This document shows positions 48,177-60,959 of a stretch of DNA of 64,000 nucleotides, piece after piece. The stretch is from assembly GCA_951213105.1 (NCBI GenBank), contig OX578152.1, positions 69,108,727 to 69,172,726 on the forward strand, read 5' to 3'. Positions within the stretch are counted from its first letter, which is position 1; each line of letters begins with the position of its first letter. The DNA is from Amaurobius ferox. Lineage: Eukaryota > Arthropoda > Arachnida > Araneae > Amaurobiidae. A model generated the notes under the pieces. That model had not been told where the DNA came from, ran no database searches, and was given only the letters and a program-made list of their open reading frames with translations. A program made the position numbers and the translations under genes.

Positions 48177-49202
48177 AATGACATTTTTTTTATTTTATTG
48201 TTGCGCAACATAATTTTTTTTCAAGTGTATAATTTTTGTATGTGTGTATTTGTTATTGATACATTGCAGAATGCTGCAAACTGGATTTAATTGATGTTGA
48301 TTTTAAGATAAAATTTGTTATTGTTGTTATTGATATTGCAGATTACTGCAGGATTTAAATAAATGATTGAGAGAAAAGATTAATTTGGATTATATGAATT
48401 GATGATAATATTTATAGATAGAGATATATTGTTACTTATTTATTGTTATTGAGTGCAGATTTCTGCAAATATTTAATTACGTGGTCCATGACGTAAGTTC
48501 TGATCACATATGTTGATATTTTTTTTGGTATATATTTGATGTCGGTAAAAGTATTAGAGTTCTGCAAAGATAAAAGGGCAGTGTATATAAGATAACTTCA
48601 GAATACAGATGATATTGTTTGGTTTTGAATGGACATGAATAGATACTTGTGTCTTTGAAATTTTAGTATATCATTGTTGCTTATTGATAATAATTGTTAT
48701 TGTGTCAATTGTCATTTGACACTTCTATTGAAATTTTATTTATTTTATACAACTTATGTACATTGTTTTACTTTTTTAGATCACTCTATTTACACATTTT
48801 TTTTTTCTCTTTCCAGCTGGTATTTATTTATATTTTGTAGTGGAAGTGAGAGTTGTTTCTCATTGGTTATTTAAGGTACCTTTTCAAAATTCAATGTTTC
48901 GATTCTTTGAAAACTATTTGGCTGGTCCAATGTTTTCTTAAAAATTTATTTTTATTATTAGCTAATGAGAATCAATGTCAAATCCTCTACCTTTACTTTT
49001 GTCTACACAAATTTAGTGATCTGATGTACAAAAATTTATTCATTATATAATTCTTGTTTTAGTCTATAGTTTGTTAACAAACTGCTTATTCCGAAATAGA
49101 GGTTGAATTCGGATAAAAATTGCTATACTTAAATTGATAACTTCTGATAGATATTTTATTTTTATTATCAAAAATTTTTCATTTTTCAAATGAAAAATTT
49201 TT
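48177..49202 (+). other. Retrotransposon noncoding region between pol and the 3' LTR
   Basis: About 1 kb without an open frame longer than 66 codons, so no envelope gene. It contains three near-identical 14-bp imperfect palindromes of the form TGCAGA-N2-CTGCA at 48265, 48337 and 48454. Confidence 0.8.
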
Positions 49203-49220
49203 GGGGGATAGGTGGAAGGA
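49203..49220 (+). promoter_or_regulatory. Polypurine tract
   Basis: GGGGGATAGGTGGAAGGA, almost all purine, ends 3 nt before the 3' LTR; it is the expected plus-strand primer. Confidence 0.8.
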
Positions 49221-49223
49221 ATG

Positions 49224-50753
49224 TGTTGGGTTGCTTTAGAATTTAGGTAATTTGGAGGTTTGAAAATTTACTTTTATTTCTTTTTCCCTGGCTCAATATT
49301 CTTAATTTGGTAATATTTAAATAATATTTATTGGCTTTTTCATTTATTCTTTAATTAGAATATTTTTAATCTTCTAAATTAATTTTCTTTATAATATTCT
49401 TAGTTAAAAATGTTCCATTCCTTAAATTAATATTACTTTTGATTTGCAAATTTTAGAAATTATTTATTTATTTGATTCCCCTTAAAATTCCCTTTAATTT
49501 GATATCCCATTTTCCCATTTTTGGTTAGAAATTCCGTTTGTTCTTCAGTTTCAAGTTATTTCCATGTCTCACTGCAATTCAAAAATTTCAGTTGCGGCCA
49601 TTTTCGGAATTCTGTTTTGCGGGCTTTTTACTGCGATTAATAACGCCACCTAAGCGTTTTCGCGCCTCTTTGGAATTCGTCATTTTTTTTAATTGATTCG
49701 CGTTTTTACGGATCGTCTGCTCTCGGAATTATGAGTATTATTTTGGCAATTCTAATTTCGGTAAGCGAACTTTAATTGCTGCCGTTTATCTAAACTCGCC
49801 CTTTTGCCGCACATATAAATACGCGCGTAGAACTTTTCAGTTTGAGTTTTTTGTTGAAATCCTTCGTCGGTGTTAGCGCGAGAAGCGCGTTGTTTATTTT
49901 CGAATGGAACTTATGTTCCACGCGAGCTTTTAATGGAACGTTAAGTTCCTCGCGTTATTCTTTTTTTTCCTTAGTTGTTTTAATTTAAATTATGCATTTT
50001 TCAAGCTTTTATCGCGGAATTCGCGACGTAACTCTCCAGAAAAGTACGTGGTGAAATTCCTTATGCGAGCTGCGTGAACGTAGTTTCTGACGAGGACGGC
50101 CGTTCTAAAAAGATCCGAGTGTTCCAGAAGTAGCTGTTAGGTCTGATCTCCTGAGTACTGATGTTTTTCAAGAAAATGCTGAAGCCTCTCCTGTTTCAAG
50201 TTTGGTGATTTCCAGTAAACCAGTTTTTCCAAAATCTGTGCAGCTCCAAAGATTGGAACTCCCCCCCCCCCCCCTGTCTGATGGCCCATCCGGGTGAATA
50301 CACATGTTTTATTTAAACTCTTAATTTCTTTAATTCTGAATATGATTTCTTAATATTTTTGAAATGCATTTAATCAAAATTTATTCTGTAAATTTAAAAT
50401 TCTAAACTTTATTTTGAGAGCAAATTTCTAAACCTTCATAAATTTTTAAGAGCCTGGGTTAAATTCTAAAATTATTTAAATTTAATATTTTTGTTAATGA
50501 TTTTTTGATGGAATTTAAAATAGATTGTTTTGAGTAAAGTTTTTATGTTAATTCCTTAATTTTAACTAAGTTGATAAAATTCTAATGTTAATTCTTCCTG
50601 AGTTGCCTGCCTGTGAGCAGTGTTTTTGTATTTGTTACTTTGAATTAATTTGAAGTACTATTTAATAAACTAATTTTCTTTAAACTAAATATTATGTCTT
50701 CATTTATCCTTTTTTAAACACAGCAGGTTTTATTCTATCTGTCAAACACAACA
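49224..50753 (+). repeat. 3' LTR
   Basis: Near-identical to the 5' LTR, including the TATA-like and AATAAA signals. Differences include GGAGATTTG/GGAGGTTTG, GTAATTT/GTCATTT and TATCGTGG/TATCGCGG. Confidence 0.97.
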
Positions 50754-51576
50754 GTTATGTACTGTTGTAATTACGGCTGCAAGTAAAAGCATGTACAAGG
50801 AGGGCTTTACTCTTTTCATGGATAACATTTGTTTTCATTATATATCTTACAAATATAGTTAAAAAGTAATTGTGCTAGATTTTAGCGTGGTGCACTTCAT
50901 TTGGCTATTAATTTCATTGCTTTTAATGCTGTATAATTAGAAGTTTTGCTTTATTTTTGGTGTTTGTGATATTGCAAAAGACTTATAATGTCATTCTAAC
51001 ACTTTAAAAAAACATTTGGAGTACTTTGCTGATAGTTATAGAGTTATTTTCGGTATCCTCGTATGTTTTCCCTTCGAGGTAGAACTTGGCGACGGTTGGC
51101 GACTCACAAGATTGGGTGGCTAGGGAGGAAAAATGGGAGTTTTAACGAGAGTAAAGACGTGTCGTAAGATAAAATTTTACGTTCATAAAATATAATAATA
51201 GTTTACATTCATTGAAAATGTCAGCTAGATTTCACATCATAACTTTTCGGTGCATTTTAGATAAAGATATATGAGCATGATCTCATTTCTAGTTCAGAGT
51301 AAATCGTACTTAATAAGTATTACTAGTTAGCATGGACGACCCTAGGGGATGACAAGGGAGCACTTCAAAATCACAAAGGCGGACATCAAACTAGTCGATG
51401 TTGTTAATCTTATCCTTGAATCCCACCGGATAAATTCTATAGGTGCCGATGCTGGTTAGAATTAATTTCATATAAACATCTCGATTAAAAAGATATATTT
51501 TCCCCCGTTCACAAATTAAAAATCAAAGGATGTATCACCAAACTCCCAGTGTTTTCAAGAAGTATTTTGGAATTAC
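50754..51576. other. Intergenic DNA
   Basis: No gene recognised. Confidence 0.5.
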
Positions 51577-51890
51577 ACTCTTGTTTAGTTTGGCGAGGTA
51601 GCCCAGTGGTTAGCACGAGGGAATTGCACTCGGTAGGCCTGGGTTCGATTCTCTCCGCTGCTAAAACTGCCGCTGTGTTCACGCGGAGTACGATCACGCT
51701 AAACATGTGGGTCAGTAGGTCCTTCCGAGAGGTTGGTGGTAAGGGAAGGAGGGTACGGTCCCTATGGATGCTTCCACACTGGGTTCCGGTCTAAATTGAG
51801 TGGCTCTTCCCGGCCGTCCAAACAGTTACCGTACACCTTTCTGGTAGGTCGGACGGTCTGGGTCTCAACAACAACAACTCTTGTTTAGTT
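51577..51890 (+). mobile_element. Full-length tRNA-derived SINE with 14-bp target-site duplications
   Basis: The SINE occupies 51591-51876. The head has a pol III A box (GGTAGCCCAGTGGTTAGCAC) and B box (GGTTCGATTC). The body is shared with the truncated copy at 18361, and it ends in a (CAA)n tail. ACTCTTGTTTAGTT lies directly on both sides (51577-51590 and 51877-51890), a perfect 14-bp target duplication typical of LINE-driven retroposition. It has no coding capacity. Confidence 0.95.
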
Positions 51891-53375
51891 CTCGAGAAAT
51901 AAATATGCCTTGCCCAAAGAAGTATTTGAATCACCGACTTCTTGATCATGCGTTAGCAATCTATTAAATGAGCAATCTTAACTCTAAAAGAACCTCACAT
52001 TCTCTTCATCATAATTTAAGTAATAGGCTTCTTGATCTAGTAACAGCTCTACCAATATATAAATATTTTTACTTCTGTCATACATTTTTATTTACATACG
52101 TTACATTACAAATGCAGAAGCATTTAATAAAAAATTAACTCTATTTAAAAGTCATTAAAACTTAATTCTGCACATAGCTTTAATTATAATTTTAGTCCTA
52201 ATGCTTCAGTTGTTTTTAAAATTTTTAGAAATAATTTTGGATAGATTGATTTGCAATTTTTCCTATAAGTTTTTAATATTTAATATGTACAACATTTGAT
52301 ATTTTGATGCCACATTGAGTTAGCCTACTGTAATTGTGCTTACGGAGTCTATGGTGTGTGGGTCTATTTAATTCTGGATGCAAATTTCACAATATGTATT
52401 TAAAGCATTTTTCAAACGAATTATTAGCAACCAAATCTCTGAAACTATTATAATTAAATGCAATTTTTTTTATTTTGTGCCATAATATTTTATAATCTTA
52501 TTCATTTCCTATATATACTTCATAGAAAAACATTTTAAAACAATTTCCAAATTCTATATCGATTAAACATGCAAAAACCTTCCGAACACGTTTTGACAAT
52601 TTAAGAATCGTGGCTATTTCAATAGAGCCCCTATTTATGAATTTAGACATAATTTTGTATTTTATTCTGAAATGTCATTTTATAAACAAAAAATATATAA
52701 ATAAAGTCAAATATTTCATTATTGCAAATATTACATTTTTTTATATTTGACAGTACGCATACAATATATTAAAATAAATTAGATGTAAAAATGACTCAGT
52801 CGTATTACGCCTCAAAGCATATATGGATACTGCTAACACAACTTTCAAAGATAAAAGTGGAGAATTCTACATTTTACGCAAGCATGCATATAATTTTTCC
52901 ATATACTTTTTAATTATTTTTAAATATATTATGCATATTCTTCAATTTGTATACTTGTAATCTATTTCATATCATATTTTATTTGCAATTGCTTTATAGT
53001 TCAATTTGTTTTAAGAAATTGACTTTATTAACTAAATTATTCTTTAGTAATAAAATGTTTTGGTAATAAAATATTCTAATCCTATTTCGTATTTTTCTTC
53101 ATACATATTCTTTAAAATCCTGTAACGTATAACACGTATAACAACTTCCCGTTCTCCCTCATCCTCTAGAAGTTAAAAAAAAAAAAAAAACAGAAGGTAC
53201 GCGACACAGTTTAGGCGATAAATCGCCAAATCATGAATGGCCTTCTCCTCCTCAACCACTAGCACCTGCTCTATGTTGGACCATGTTTCTAACATGGTCA
53301 GATTGGACTGCGCTCTCTCCATATATACTAACTCGTTGGTGCGGGCGGTGTTGTAAAGGTCGCTACCGAATTAAT
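51891..53375. other. AT-rich intergenic DNA
   Basis: No gene seen. A poly-A tract lies near 53175-53190. The part nearest 53375 may be internal sequence of the old LTR element described next. Confidence 0.5.
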
Positions 53376-53899
53376 CTGTTCAGGCGCCATTGTAAAGGTT
53401 TTTTTCTGACTTAAGTTCCATTAATGATCTACAACATTTAATAAACACATACTTTATTCCAGCTAACTTCGCTGACAACTCAATACACAATTACATACAC
53501 AGAATATTTACAAGCTAGCACTATCATATCTATACCTCGACCTAATCTTAACCTTTCTTACTGAACTGAATTAGCAATACTTAGCAACTATTAAATCATA
53601 GCTATCTATACTCACAATATTGTAAAGGCCACCACCTTCGCTGCGTGCTTCCATTAATGAACAGACGAACCACACTCTCGTATAAAGATAACCGCCAAAG
53701 CTGACGGCGACGTTTTCATTCTTGCATCTCACTCGACTACTGATACTGGAGATATGATCTGACTTCTGCCGAACGCTTGCCGCATTTATAGTCCTGGCCG
53801 GTCGTGAGTATGCGACTCTCGAATACAGAGTTGAGGCGTTTCGTGCATAAATTAACATAATGAACAGTAGAATTGGCATACAATAATAGAATCCTTACA
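53376..53899 (-). mobile_element. Old LTR (about 509 bp) plus primer-binding site on the minus strand
   Basis: On the minus strand the LTR runs from TGTAAGGATTC (53899) to CCTTTACA (53391). It has a TATA-like ACTATAAATGCGG and an AATAAAG signal near its end. One base further, TGGCGCCTGAACAG (53389-53376) matches the 3' end of tRNA-Lys at 13 of 14 positions, the usual lysine primer site. No gag or pol was recognised beyond it, so only one LTR and the start of the internal region survive here. Confidence 0.8.
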
Positions 53900-54599
53900 A
53901 CGTGGTTTTGACTTTTTTAAAATTATTTCTTTGTATTGCCAGTTCTTATTCGAATTTTCGAAATATATAGATTTTTTCGTTGATCTGGAAGCTGAGACAA
54001 ATCGAATGAGACCAAGATCGAGATTCTGATTCAAGTGGAAGTTCTCGATTGCTTTGAAAAGTGCTCTTGGATTTTTTAATTGTTCCTTTGCCCCATCACT
54101 CCCTAATTAATGATTTTCGAGATATTAGATTTATTTCGTTGACCTGGAAGCTGGGGCGGATTGAATGAAAGCAAAAATAATATTCTCGCTTAAGTGGAAG
54201 TGCTCGATCATTAAACTAAGTGGTTTTGAGTTTTTTTTTATTATTATTTATTTCATTGTAACCCATAATTCAAATTTTTGAAATTTTAGATTTTTTTCAG
54301 CAGTCTGTAAAGTTTAAATATCTTTTTATCCTCTTTACATGCCGTTTTTTGTAGAGGATTTTTACTTAATCTGCCAAAAGTGATTTAACTCAAACTTAGA
54401 GTATTTGATATTTCGACCTTTCACAGTCCAAGGGCAATAACACAGGACGACACTGTTTAAATATAAATCAGTTTATTGGGGACTTCACAGAAATTACAAC
54501 AGCTTGCTGTTTAAAGCAACGGACAACATAGATACTAATTGTAATTGCACACGCCCAGAATACAGGACAATTATACAAGCTACTACAATGTACTAGACT
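53900..54599. other. AT-rich intergenic DNA
   Basis: It contains a loosely repeated segment with GATCTGGAAGCTG/GACCTGGAAGCTG and TGGAAGT-CTCGAT near 53980 and 54140, suggesting an old tandem duplication of about 160 bp. No gene. Confidence 0.45.
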
Positions 54600-54604
54600 G
54601 GTGA

Positions 54605-54731
54605 TAAAAAAGCGTTTTTTTCGTATTCCAGATGTCTCCAAACGTGTAGATCCATCGAGAATTCGAATTGTGATTTTCGGCATGATTCCAATATTTTCCT
54701 TAAACATTACCATGTTTTGCAGGGAAAGTAA
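54605..54731 (-). mobile_element. Family B repeat fragment (left end only, B7)
   Basis: It carries the inverse of the left hairpin and the first block. The flank after the hairpin, AAAGTGCTTTGTCCATTAAAG, resembles the flank after copy B3 at 26917-26936. Confidence 0.75.
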
Positions 54732-54774
54732 AAGTGCTTTGTCCATTAAAGTGGTAATTAAAGTCGTAAAGTCA

Positions 54775-54804
54775 TGGATACAGACAATCTTTGGGGGCCA
54801 TTTC

Positions 54805-54839
<35 letters not shown>

Positions 54840-56044
54840 TTTTTATCCCGAATCATACTGTGAGACCAGAAATAGATCTCACATTTGATGAGACAGTTTT
54901 ATGTATAAATTTATGGTGGCCAAAACGGCGAACAATACGTGTAGTCTGGCTGGCACCGAGTTTTATCACCCCGTGAACCTAAAAGTCAGGAGACATAAAT
55001 TTAGGGGGCCATGACAGAGGGGCTGAGCTGGGCCTTACGAGATGTCGAATGGTTCCATTGGTTAAAGGAGTAACCAATAAAAAAGAAGATTGTTACGTCA
55101 AACTCAATGCGGCAAATAGAAGAAAAGGGGGAGTTACCCCCCCCCCCCCCCCAACGAGGGAACCACAGCCTGTGACCCGAGAATCAAAAAGACAATTATG
55201 AAGATGGACGTGAGTAGATTTGTACAACTTGTGCACATATAGTTTGTACAACATGACTTAAAGACTTGTGCAAATGTTCCAAAAATACTGGCTAGATCCA
55301 TATAAGGTGGAGTACAATCAGATCTACGAGAAGGAGCCAAACACCGCGAGTTATGGCGGTGCAAATAACTGATGCAAGCATTTGATATATGATCAAAGCC
55401 CAAGACAGATTTGAAGGTATATGCTCATTAACAATCACAGGTCATAGACACATGATAGTAATTTTAATAGTACTGGTCACATATGTCTCCTCCGCTGAAA
55501 TAATATAATTAATAATATGAATAATTGGTGTAATTAAACAATTTGGATTTGATGTTGATAATAAATGATTTATTGTTAAAGTTTAAATGGTTCAGTCAAT
55601 GAGTATTATAATAATTAATTATTCCTTTACAGGACTCACACGAAAGTTAAATAATTGGAGGGTTTTATATAGCGACACAACTAGCAATGAACGATTAAAT
55701 ACTAAATCCACTATGTATGAATTAACGGCCGTGTCAATCTTAAATGAATTTAATAATTAAAAGTTTAACTTTAAACTTTACTTATTTGTGTCCCACACAT
55801 ACCAAAATCTTATCAGTCCCAGGGTAACCCCAAGTGACTTGCATATAAAATTTTAAGAAATTTGGTTAATTAGTATTTGAGATAGAGTAGATACAAATTA
55901 TGCACACACAGACGTCATTCTAAAAATAGTTTTTTCGTGTCCCAGAGATTCCAAAATCTGTAGATTCGTTGAAAACTCGAATTGTGATTTTCGACATGAT
56001 TCCAATACTTTCCTTATGCATTACCATGTCTTGCAGGGAAATTA
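54775..56044 (-). mobile_element. Family B repeat (B8) split by a solo LTR
   Basis: Family B blocks run from GGATACAGACAATCTTTGGG to TCCCGAATCATAC, are interrupted at 54859-55797, and resume with ACCAAAATCTTATCAGTCCC to the left hairpin at about 56008-56044. A poly-A run of about 30 lies near 54808-54836. Confidence 0.8.
54859..55797. mobile_element. Solo LTR with 5-bp target-site duplication
   Basis: The 939-bp insertion starts TGTGAGACC and ends GTCCCACA, and is flanked on both sides by CATAC (54854-54858 and 55798-55802). TG...CA ends with a 5-bp duplication are the signature of an LTR, here without internal region. A C tract of about 15 lies at about 55138-55152. The orientation is not determined. 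Confidence 0.8.
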
Positions 56045-56420
56045 AAAAACTCCAAGTACAAAAGACAAAAATCTGTTCAAAAAAAAAAAAATTATGAAAT
56101 CTGAAAATGGTTTGCACCAAGTTCCCGCCGGACTGGAGCTATACTTTCAGATGTAGGGTACTCTGCTGAAGGATCCTGACTCTGATTTGAAGAAGAGTTA
56201 GTGACTAATATACTAATTTTTTATAGTAAAAGGAATATTTTTCACATAAAATATTCGATCTATCCATAGAAAAGTTTATGATGTATGTCTTTATATGCGT
56301 TGAAATTATATTTATTGCCTCTAAAAGATTACTGTATTATGCATTTGATTAATTTTAAACGTAGACATTTTAGTCCTATTTTTTTATTATTTTTAGTCGT
56401 AATTTTTAAAAGTAGTATTT

Positions 56421-56575
56421 TACTTTCCCTATATACATAGTATAATATGTAGGAAAAGTATTCTGACGAGGTCGAAAATTCCAATTCAATTCGAGTGTTC
56501 GACGGAAGAGCATGTTTCAAGCATGAACTCAAATCGAACATTTTTGAGGTGATGTCAGCGTGCGTGTGTGTGTGT

Positions 56576-56624
<49 letters not shown>

Positions 56625-57026
56625 GTGAGTCTGTGGAGACTATATTTCACGAACGCCATATTTCATCCCCAATTGACAAAAATATCGTTAAAAGTCCAAA
56701 AATGGCTCTAAGTTAACGAAAATGACGCCAAATTGATGAATTCATTATTAAAATATTTTAATATATGTAATTGCTTTAATATATATACATTGCTTATTGC
56801 TGATGCAATCAATATTGGTAATTGGTAATTCAAAGTTGCGGGAAAAATAAGTTAATTGGGTGCTTTGAAATAGTTTTACATATCGTCATCCGAAAGAGAG
56901 CCAAATGTACAATTCAACGTTAAAAATATTGTTCCGAGGATCTTATACTTCATTTTTTCACTGTGAAATACATAAATTCATTGCATTATATAGATAAAGT
57001 CATGTGCTGCCCACATTAGATCTTTT
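56421..57026 (+). mobile_element. Hairpin-ended repeat, family A, deleted long variant (A5)
   Basis: The left hairpin and first block are followed by a long GT microsatellite (about 56563-56622). The sequence then jumps to the modules also seen in A3 (ATTAAAATATTTTAAT, GAAATAGTTTTACAT) and the right end. Confidence 0.8.
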
Positions 57027-57429
57027 AAAGTTTTAGGGGATTTATTTTACCCAACGCCCTAAAATGTTTCGCATCAAAAAGTGACGAAAATAACATGCCG
57101 ACAAAACAATTTCCCTAATTATCGCAGTTCTTTTTACAAATTTCATTGCTACGCCCCCTAGCTGAGAAGTTATGCACATTTGCATCTCCAGCGTAGGAAA
57201 ATAAGTTTTGCATCTTCAGAGTGGGAAAAGAAAAGGAACATAACGCAGTGGAAGATGCTGCTCTTTCGCATGTCGCTTGATGTTTCCACTTTAACAGGTG
57301 ATTCTCGTATTTGATAAATATTTTTTTCCATAAAGGATTTTTGCACAGTTACTATTATTGAGTGAATATTTTACTTATCGTTTATAATGATTCGTATAAA
57401 ATATACAATTTTTAAAAAATATATGATAT

Positions 57430-57572
57430 TACTTTCCCTGCAATACATGGTGATGTACATAGGGAAAATATTGGAATCATGTCGAAAATCGCAACTCGAA
57501 TTTTGATGTCTCTATTCGTTTTGGAACCTATAGAACACAAAAAAATTATTTTAAGCATGACGTCTGTGTGTA

Positions 57573-57614
<42 letters not shown>

Positions 57615-58141
57615 TGTGTAGTGTGTCTGTGTGTCTGTCTGTGAAATGTCTGTATCCACTCTAGCTGAAAACGAATAGGCCAAATTTTATAAAATTTGGT
57701 GGATAAGCCACTTGTGGGTTACGCTGGCATTGATTGGATTTTAGTACTATTCGGACAAAAAGAACCTTCCTGTTTTTTGCAAAATAGCCTGCAAAAATCG
57801 TCAAAATCTACAAAAGACTACGCATGCTCTAATGTATTAATTAAATGCTTATTTTACACGTAATTTCTGACGATAAAAAGAATAAGACCTACTCCATTAC
57901 TCTAGGATTAGCCATTCTCGAGATATTTTAGTTTTTTCGTATATTTGCTACGATGGTTTTGGGAATAATTACAGTTACCGAAAGGAAACGAAAATTGATA
58001 TAATAGTGCAAATTCAGTGCAATTTCAAATACTTATGTGTGTTTTTTTGTGCAATTAAACTCAATGAATTATTAAATAAATAAAGGGAAAATGAGTGTGA
58101 ATCTGTAGGGAAAGTCATGTACTGCCCACATCAGATTTTTT
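57430..58141 (+). mobile_element. Hairpin-ended repeat, family B (B9)
   Basis: Complete copy; the microsatellite includes a pure GA run (57583-57611) between GT/GTCT stretches (57560-57645). Confidence 0.9.
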
Positions 58142-58326
58142 AAATTCTTCACAAAAACATTTCTTTTCGCCTAGAAATTTTAATGGGGAAACATATTTTT
58201 TTCCTATAAAATTAGCATTTATCAGATTGTTTTCTGTAAAATAGAATATAATAAACTTATTAAAAATTAAAAAAAAAAATATTTAATTTGATTTTATGTT
58301 GCTAGGCAACGGAAATAAATTATTTT

Positions 58327-59271
58327 TACTTTCCTTATATACATAATGTATAAGGAAAGTATTGTGACGGGGTCGAAAATTCGAATTCGAGTTTTCGACG
58401 GGAGAGCACGTTTCAAGCATCCCTGATCACGAATCAAACATTTTTGGAGTGATGTCTGTGTGTGTGTGTGTGTGTGTGTGAAAGTATGTGTGTATGTGTG
58501 TGTGTCAGTGAGTCTGTGGAGACGATAACTGACGAACGAATGGACCGATTCGAACCAAATTTGGTACAAAAATCACAATCCATAAACACTGGAAGCCTAT
58601 TGTTTTTATACGTAATCGAATGTTCAGAACCTCCCTAAATTTTCGAATGAAATTTTGAAAAAATCGTCAAAAAATCAAAACCGCTAATAAAGTTACGCAA
58701 ATAGACATTTCTTATGTAATTTTTCATTAGAAAACGATTGGCATAAATTTTAGAAGGCTAACATGAACCGTTCTCGAGATATTGTACATTTTTCAAAAAA
58801 ATTATGAAAAAGTCACATAAAAAAAAAATTCCTATTGAGAAACATGTTCACTTTTCATATGTAATACCATGCGATAAATTGAGTGACATCATTCTCGTGG
58901 ATCTAGCTCGTTCCATTCATGAAAAAATATACTTTGAATAATACTTTTGTATTTGAACGCCAATAGTCATTTATCTGCTGTAAGAATAACTTTTTTCTTA
59001 GTACATAACTCTTGGCGAGATTTTGGCGACGAATTTGGCGAAATGTCGCCAACTTGGCGACTTTTTGAAATGTTGCCAAATTAACGTAAATCTCGTCAAA
59101 TGGATAAAAATGACGCTAAATCAATGAAAATGACAACTAATTGTCGAAAATTCAATATCTTGGAAAGAATATTAGTATCTACTATAAGAAAAACCTATTT
59201 TTTTACTGTAAAAGTAGTAAATTCATTACATTATATAAGGAAAGTCATGTGTTGCCCACATCAGATTTTTT
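58327..59271 (+). mobile_element. Hairpin-ended repeat, family A (A6)
   Basis: Complete copy with GT microsatellite at 58456-58505 and an intact right end. Confidence 0.92.
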
Positions 59272-59690
59272 ATTTTGTAAAACTGTTTAAATATAGCACT
59301 CAACTGTATTGAAATGATAAAACTGACATTATTTTATTTAATATTTCGTCTAATAAGGTAATTGTTAAATGAATTAATTTAACAAATAAAAGATAATTTA
59401 GTTTTATTCTTTAGAAAAGTTTTAGTAATCTCGAAAATTACTTTCTAAACAACGTAAAGCAACGTAAACAATTTAAAGCAACATAAATCAACGTAAACAA
59501 TGTAAAGCAACGTAAAGCAACGTAAATGAGTTACTTCCTAAGCAACGTAAGTATATCATTTTCATTTTATAAAAAATGTTTAATATAGCTATCAAGTGTA
59601 TTGACATTATAAATCTGACATTCATTTTTTTTAAAATTTCATTCAATAATCAAATTGTTAAATGAATTAATTTAACAAACTATAAATTGT
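59272..59690 (+). repeat. Duplicated flank segment and AACGTAAAGC short tandem repeats
   Basis: A segment with GTTTAAATATAGC, CTGTATTGA and GTTAAATGAATTAATTTAAC occurs at about 59277-59385 and again at 59577-59690; a third diverged version follows A9 at 62425. Between the two lies an array of AACGTAAA(G)CA units (about 59450-59550). Confidence 0.75.
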
Positions 59691-59776
59691 TCTTAGTCTT
59701 TGAAAAGTGTTTAAATAGAAGTTACGAAAGTAACTTCGGAAATAACTTTTGTTTCTAAACAACGGGAACAAATTAT

Positions 59777-59913
59777 TACTTTCCTTATATACATAATGTA
59801 TAAGGAAAGTATTGTGACGGGGTCGAAAATTCGAATTCGAGTTTTCGACGGAAGAGCACGTTTCAAGCATCCCTGATCACGAATCAAACATTTTTGAAGT
59901 GATGTCTGTGTGT

Positions 59914-59964
<51 letters not shown>

Positions 59965-60761
59965 TATGTGTGTGTGTGTGTGTGTGTGTCAGTGAGTCTG
60001 TGGAGACGATAACTGACGAACGAATGGACCGATTCGAACCAAATTTGGTACAAAAATCACAATCCGTAAACACTGGAAGCCTATTGTTTTTATGCGTAAT
60101 CGAATGTTCAGAACCCCCCTAAATTTTCGAATGAAATTTTGAAAAAATCGTCAAAAAATCAAAACCGCTAATAAAGGTACGCAAATAGACATTTCTTATG
60201 TAATTTTTCATTAGAAAACGATTGGCATAGATTTTAGAACGCTAACATGAACCGTTCTCGAGATATTGTACATTTTTCAAAAAAATTATGAAAAAGTCAC
60301 ATAAAAAAAAAAAAAAATCCTATTGAGAAACATGTTCACTTTTCATATGTAATACCATGCGATAAATTGAGTGACATCATTCTCGTGGATCTAGCTCGTT
60401 CCATTCATGAAAAAATATACTTTGAATAATACTTTTGTATTTGAACGCCAATAGTCATTTATCTGCTGTAAGAATAACTTTTTTCTTAGTGCATAACGCT
60501 TGGCGAGATTTTGGCGACGAATTTGGCGGAATGTCGCCAACTTGGCGACTTTTTCGAAATGTTGCCAAATTAATGAAAATCTCGCCAAATGGATGAAAAT
60601 GATGCTAAATCAATGAAAATGACGACTAATTGTCGAAAATTCAATATCTTGGAAAGAATATTAGTATCTACTAAAAGAAAAACCTATTTTTTTACTGTAA
60701 AAGTAGTAAATTCATTACATTATATAAGGAAAGTCATGTGTTGCCCACATCAGATTTTTTT
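59777..60761 (+). mobile_element. Hairpin-ended repeat, family A (A7)
   Basis: Complete copy, very similar to A6 and A8, with an expanded GT array (about 59905-59990). Only 6 bp separates its end from A8. Confidence 0.93.
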
Positions 60762-60767
60762 CATTAT

Positions 60768-60904
60768 TACGTTCCTTATATACATAATGTATAAGGAAAG
60801 TATTGTGACGGGGTCGAAAATTCGAATTCGAGTTTTCGACGGGAGAGCACGTTTCAAGCATCCCTGATCACGAATCAAACATTTTTGAAGTGATGTCTGT
60901 GTGT

Positions 60905-60959
<55 letters not shown>

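Larger units (their letters stand above)
41402..50753 (+). mobile_element. Complete Ty3/gypsy-type LTR retrotransposon (9.35 kb)
   Basis: Two direct LTRs of about 1.53 kb bracket a primer-binding site, gag, pol in the -1 frame, a noncoding stretch of about 1 kb and a polypurine tract. Both coding regions are open. The LTRs differ by about nine substitutions plus C-tract length, roughly 0.6%, which implies a young insertion. The pol order is protease, RT, RNase H, integrase, as in Ty3/gypsy. There is no envelope-like frame. No clear target-site duplication was found; GAATG precedes both LTRs, but GTTAT follows the second. Confidence 0.97.

Noticed and set aside
48177..49202. Possible envelope gene after pol
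   Set aside because: No open frame above 66 codons and no membrane-protein pattern.
59910..60122. Open frames made of MCVCVCV or HTHTHT repeats (also at 4106, 40337, 56495, 60901, 63205)
   Set aside because: They are translations of GT microsatellites inside family A and B repeats.
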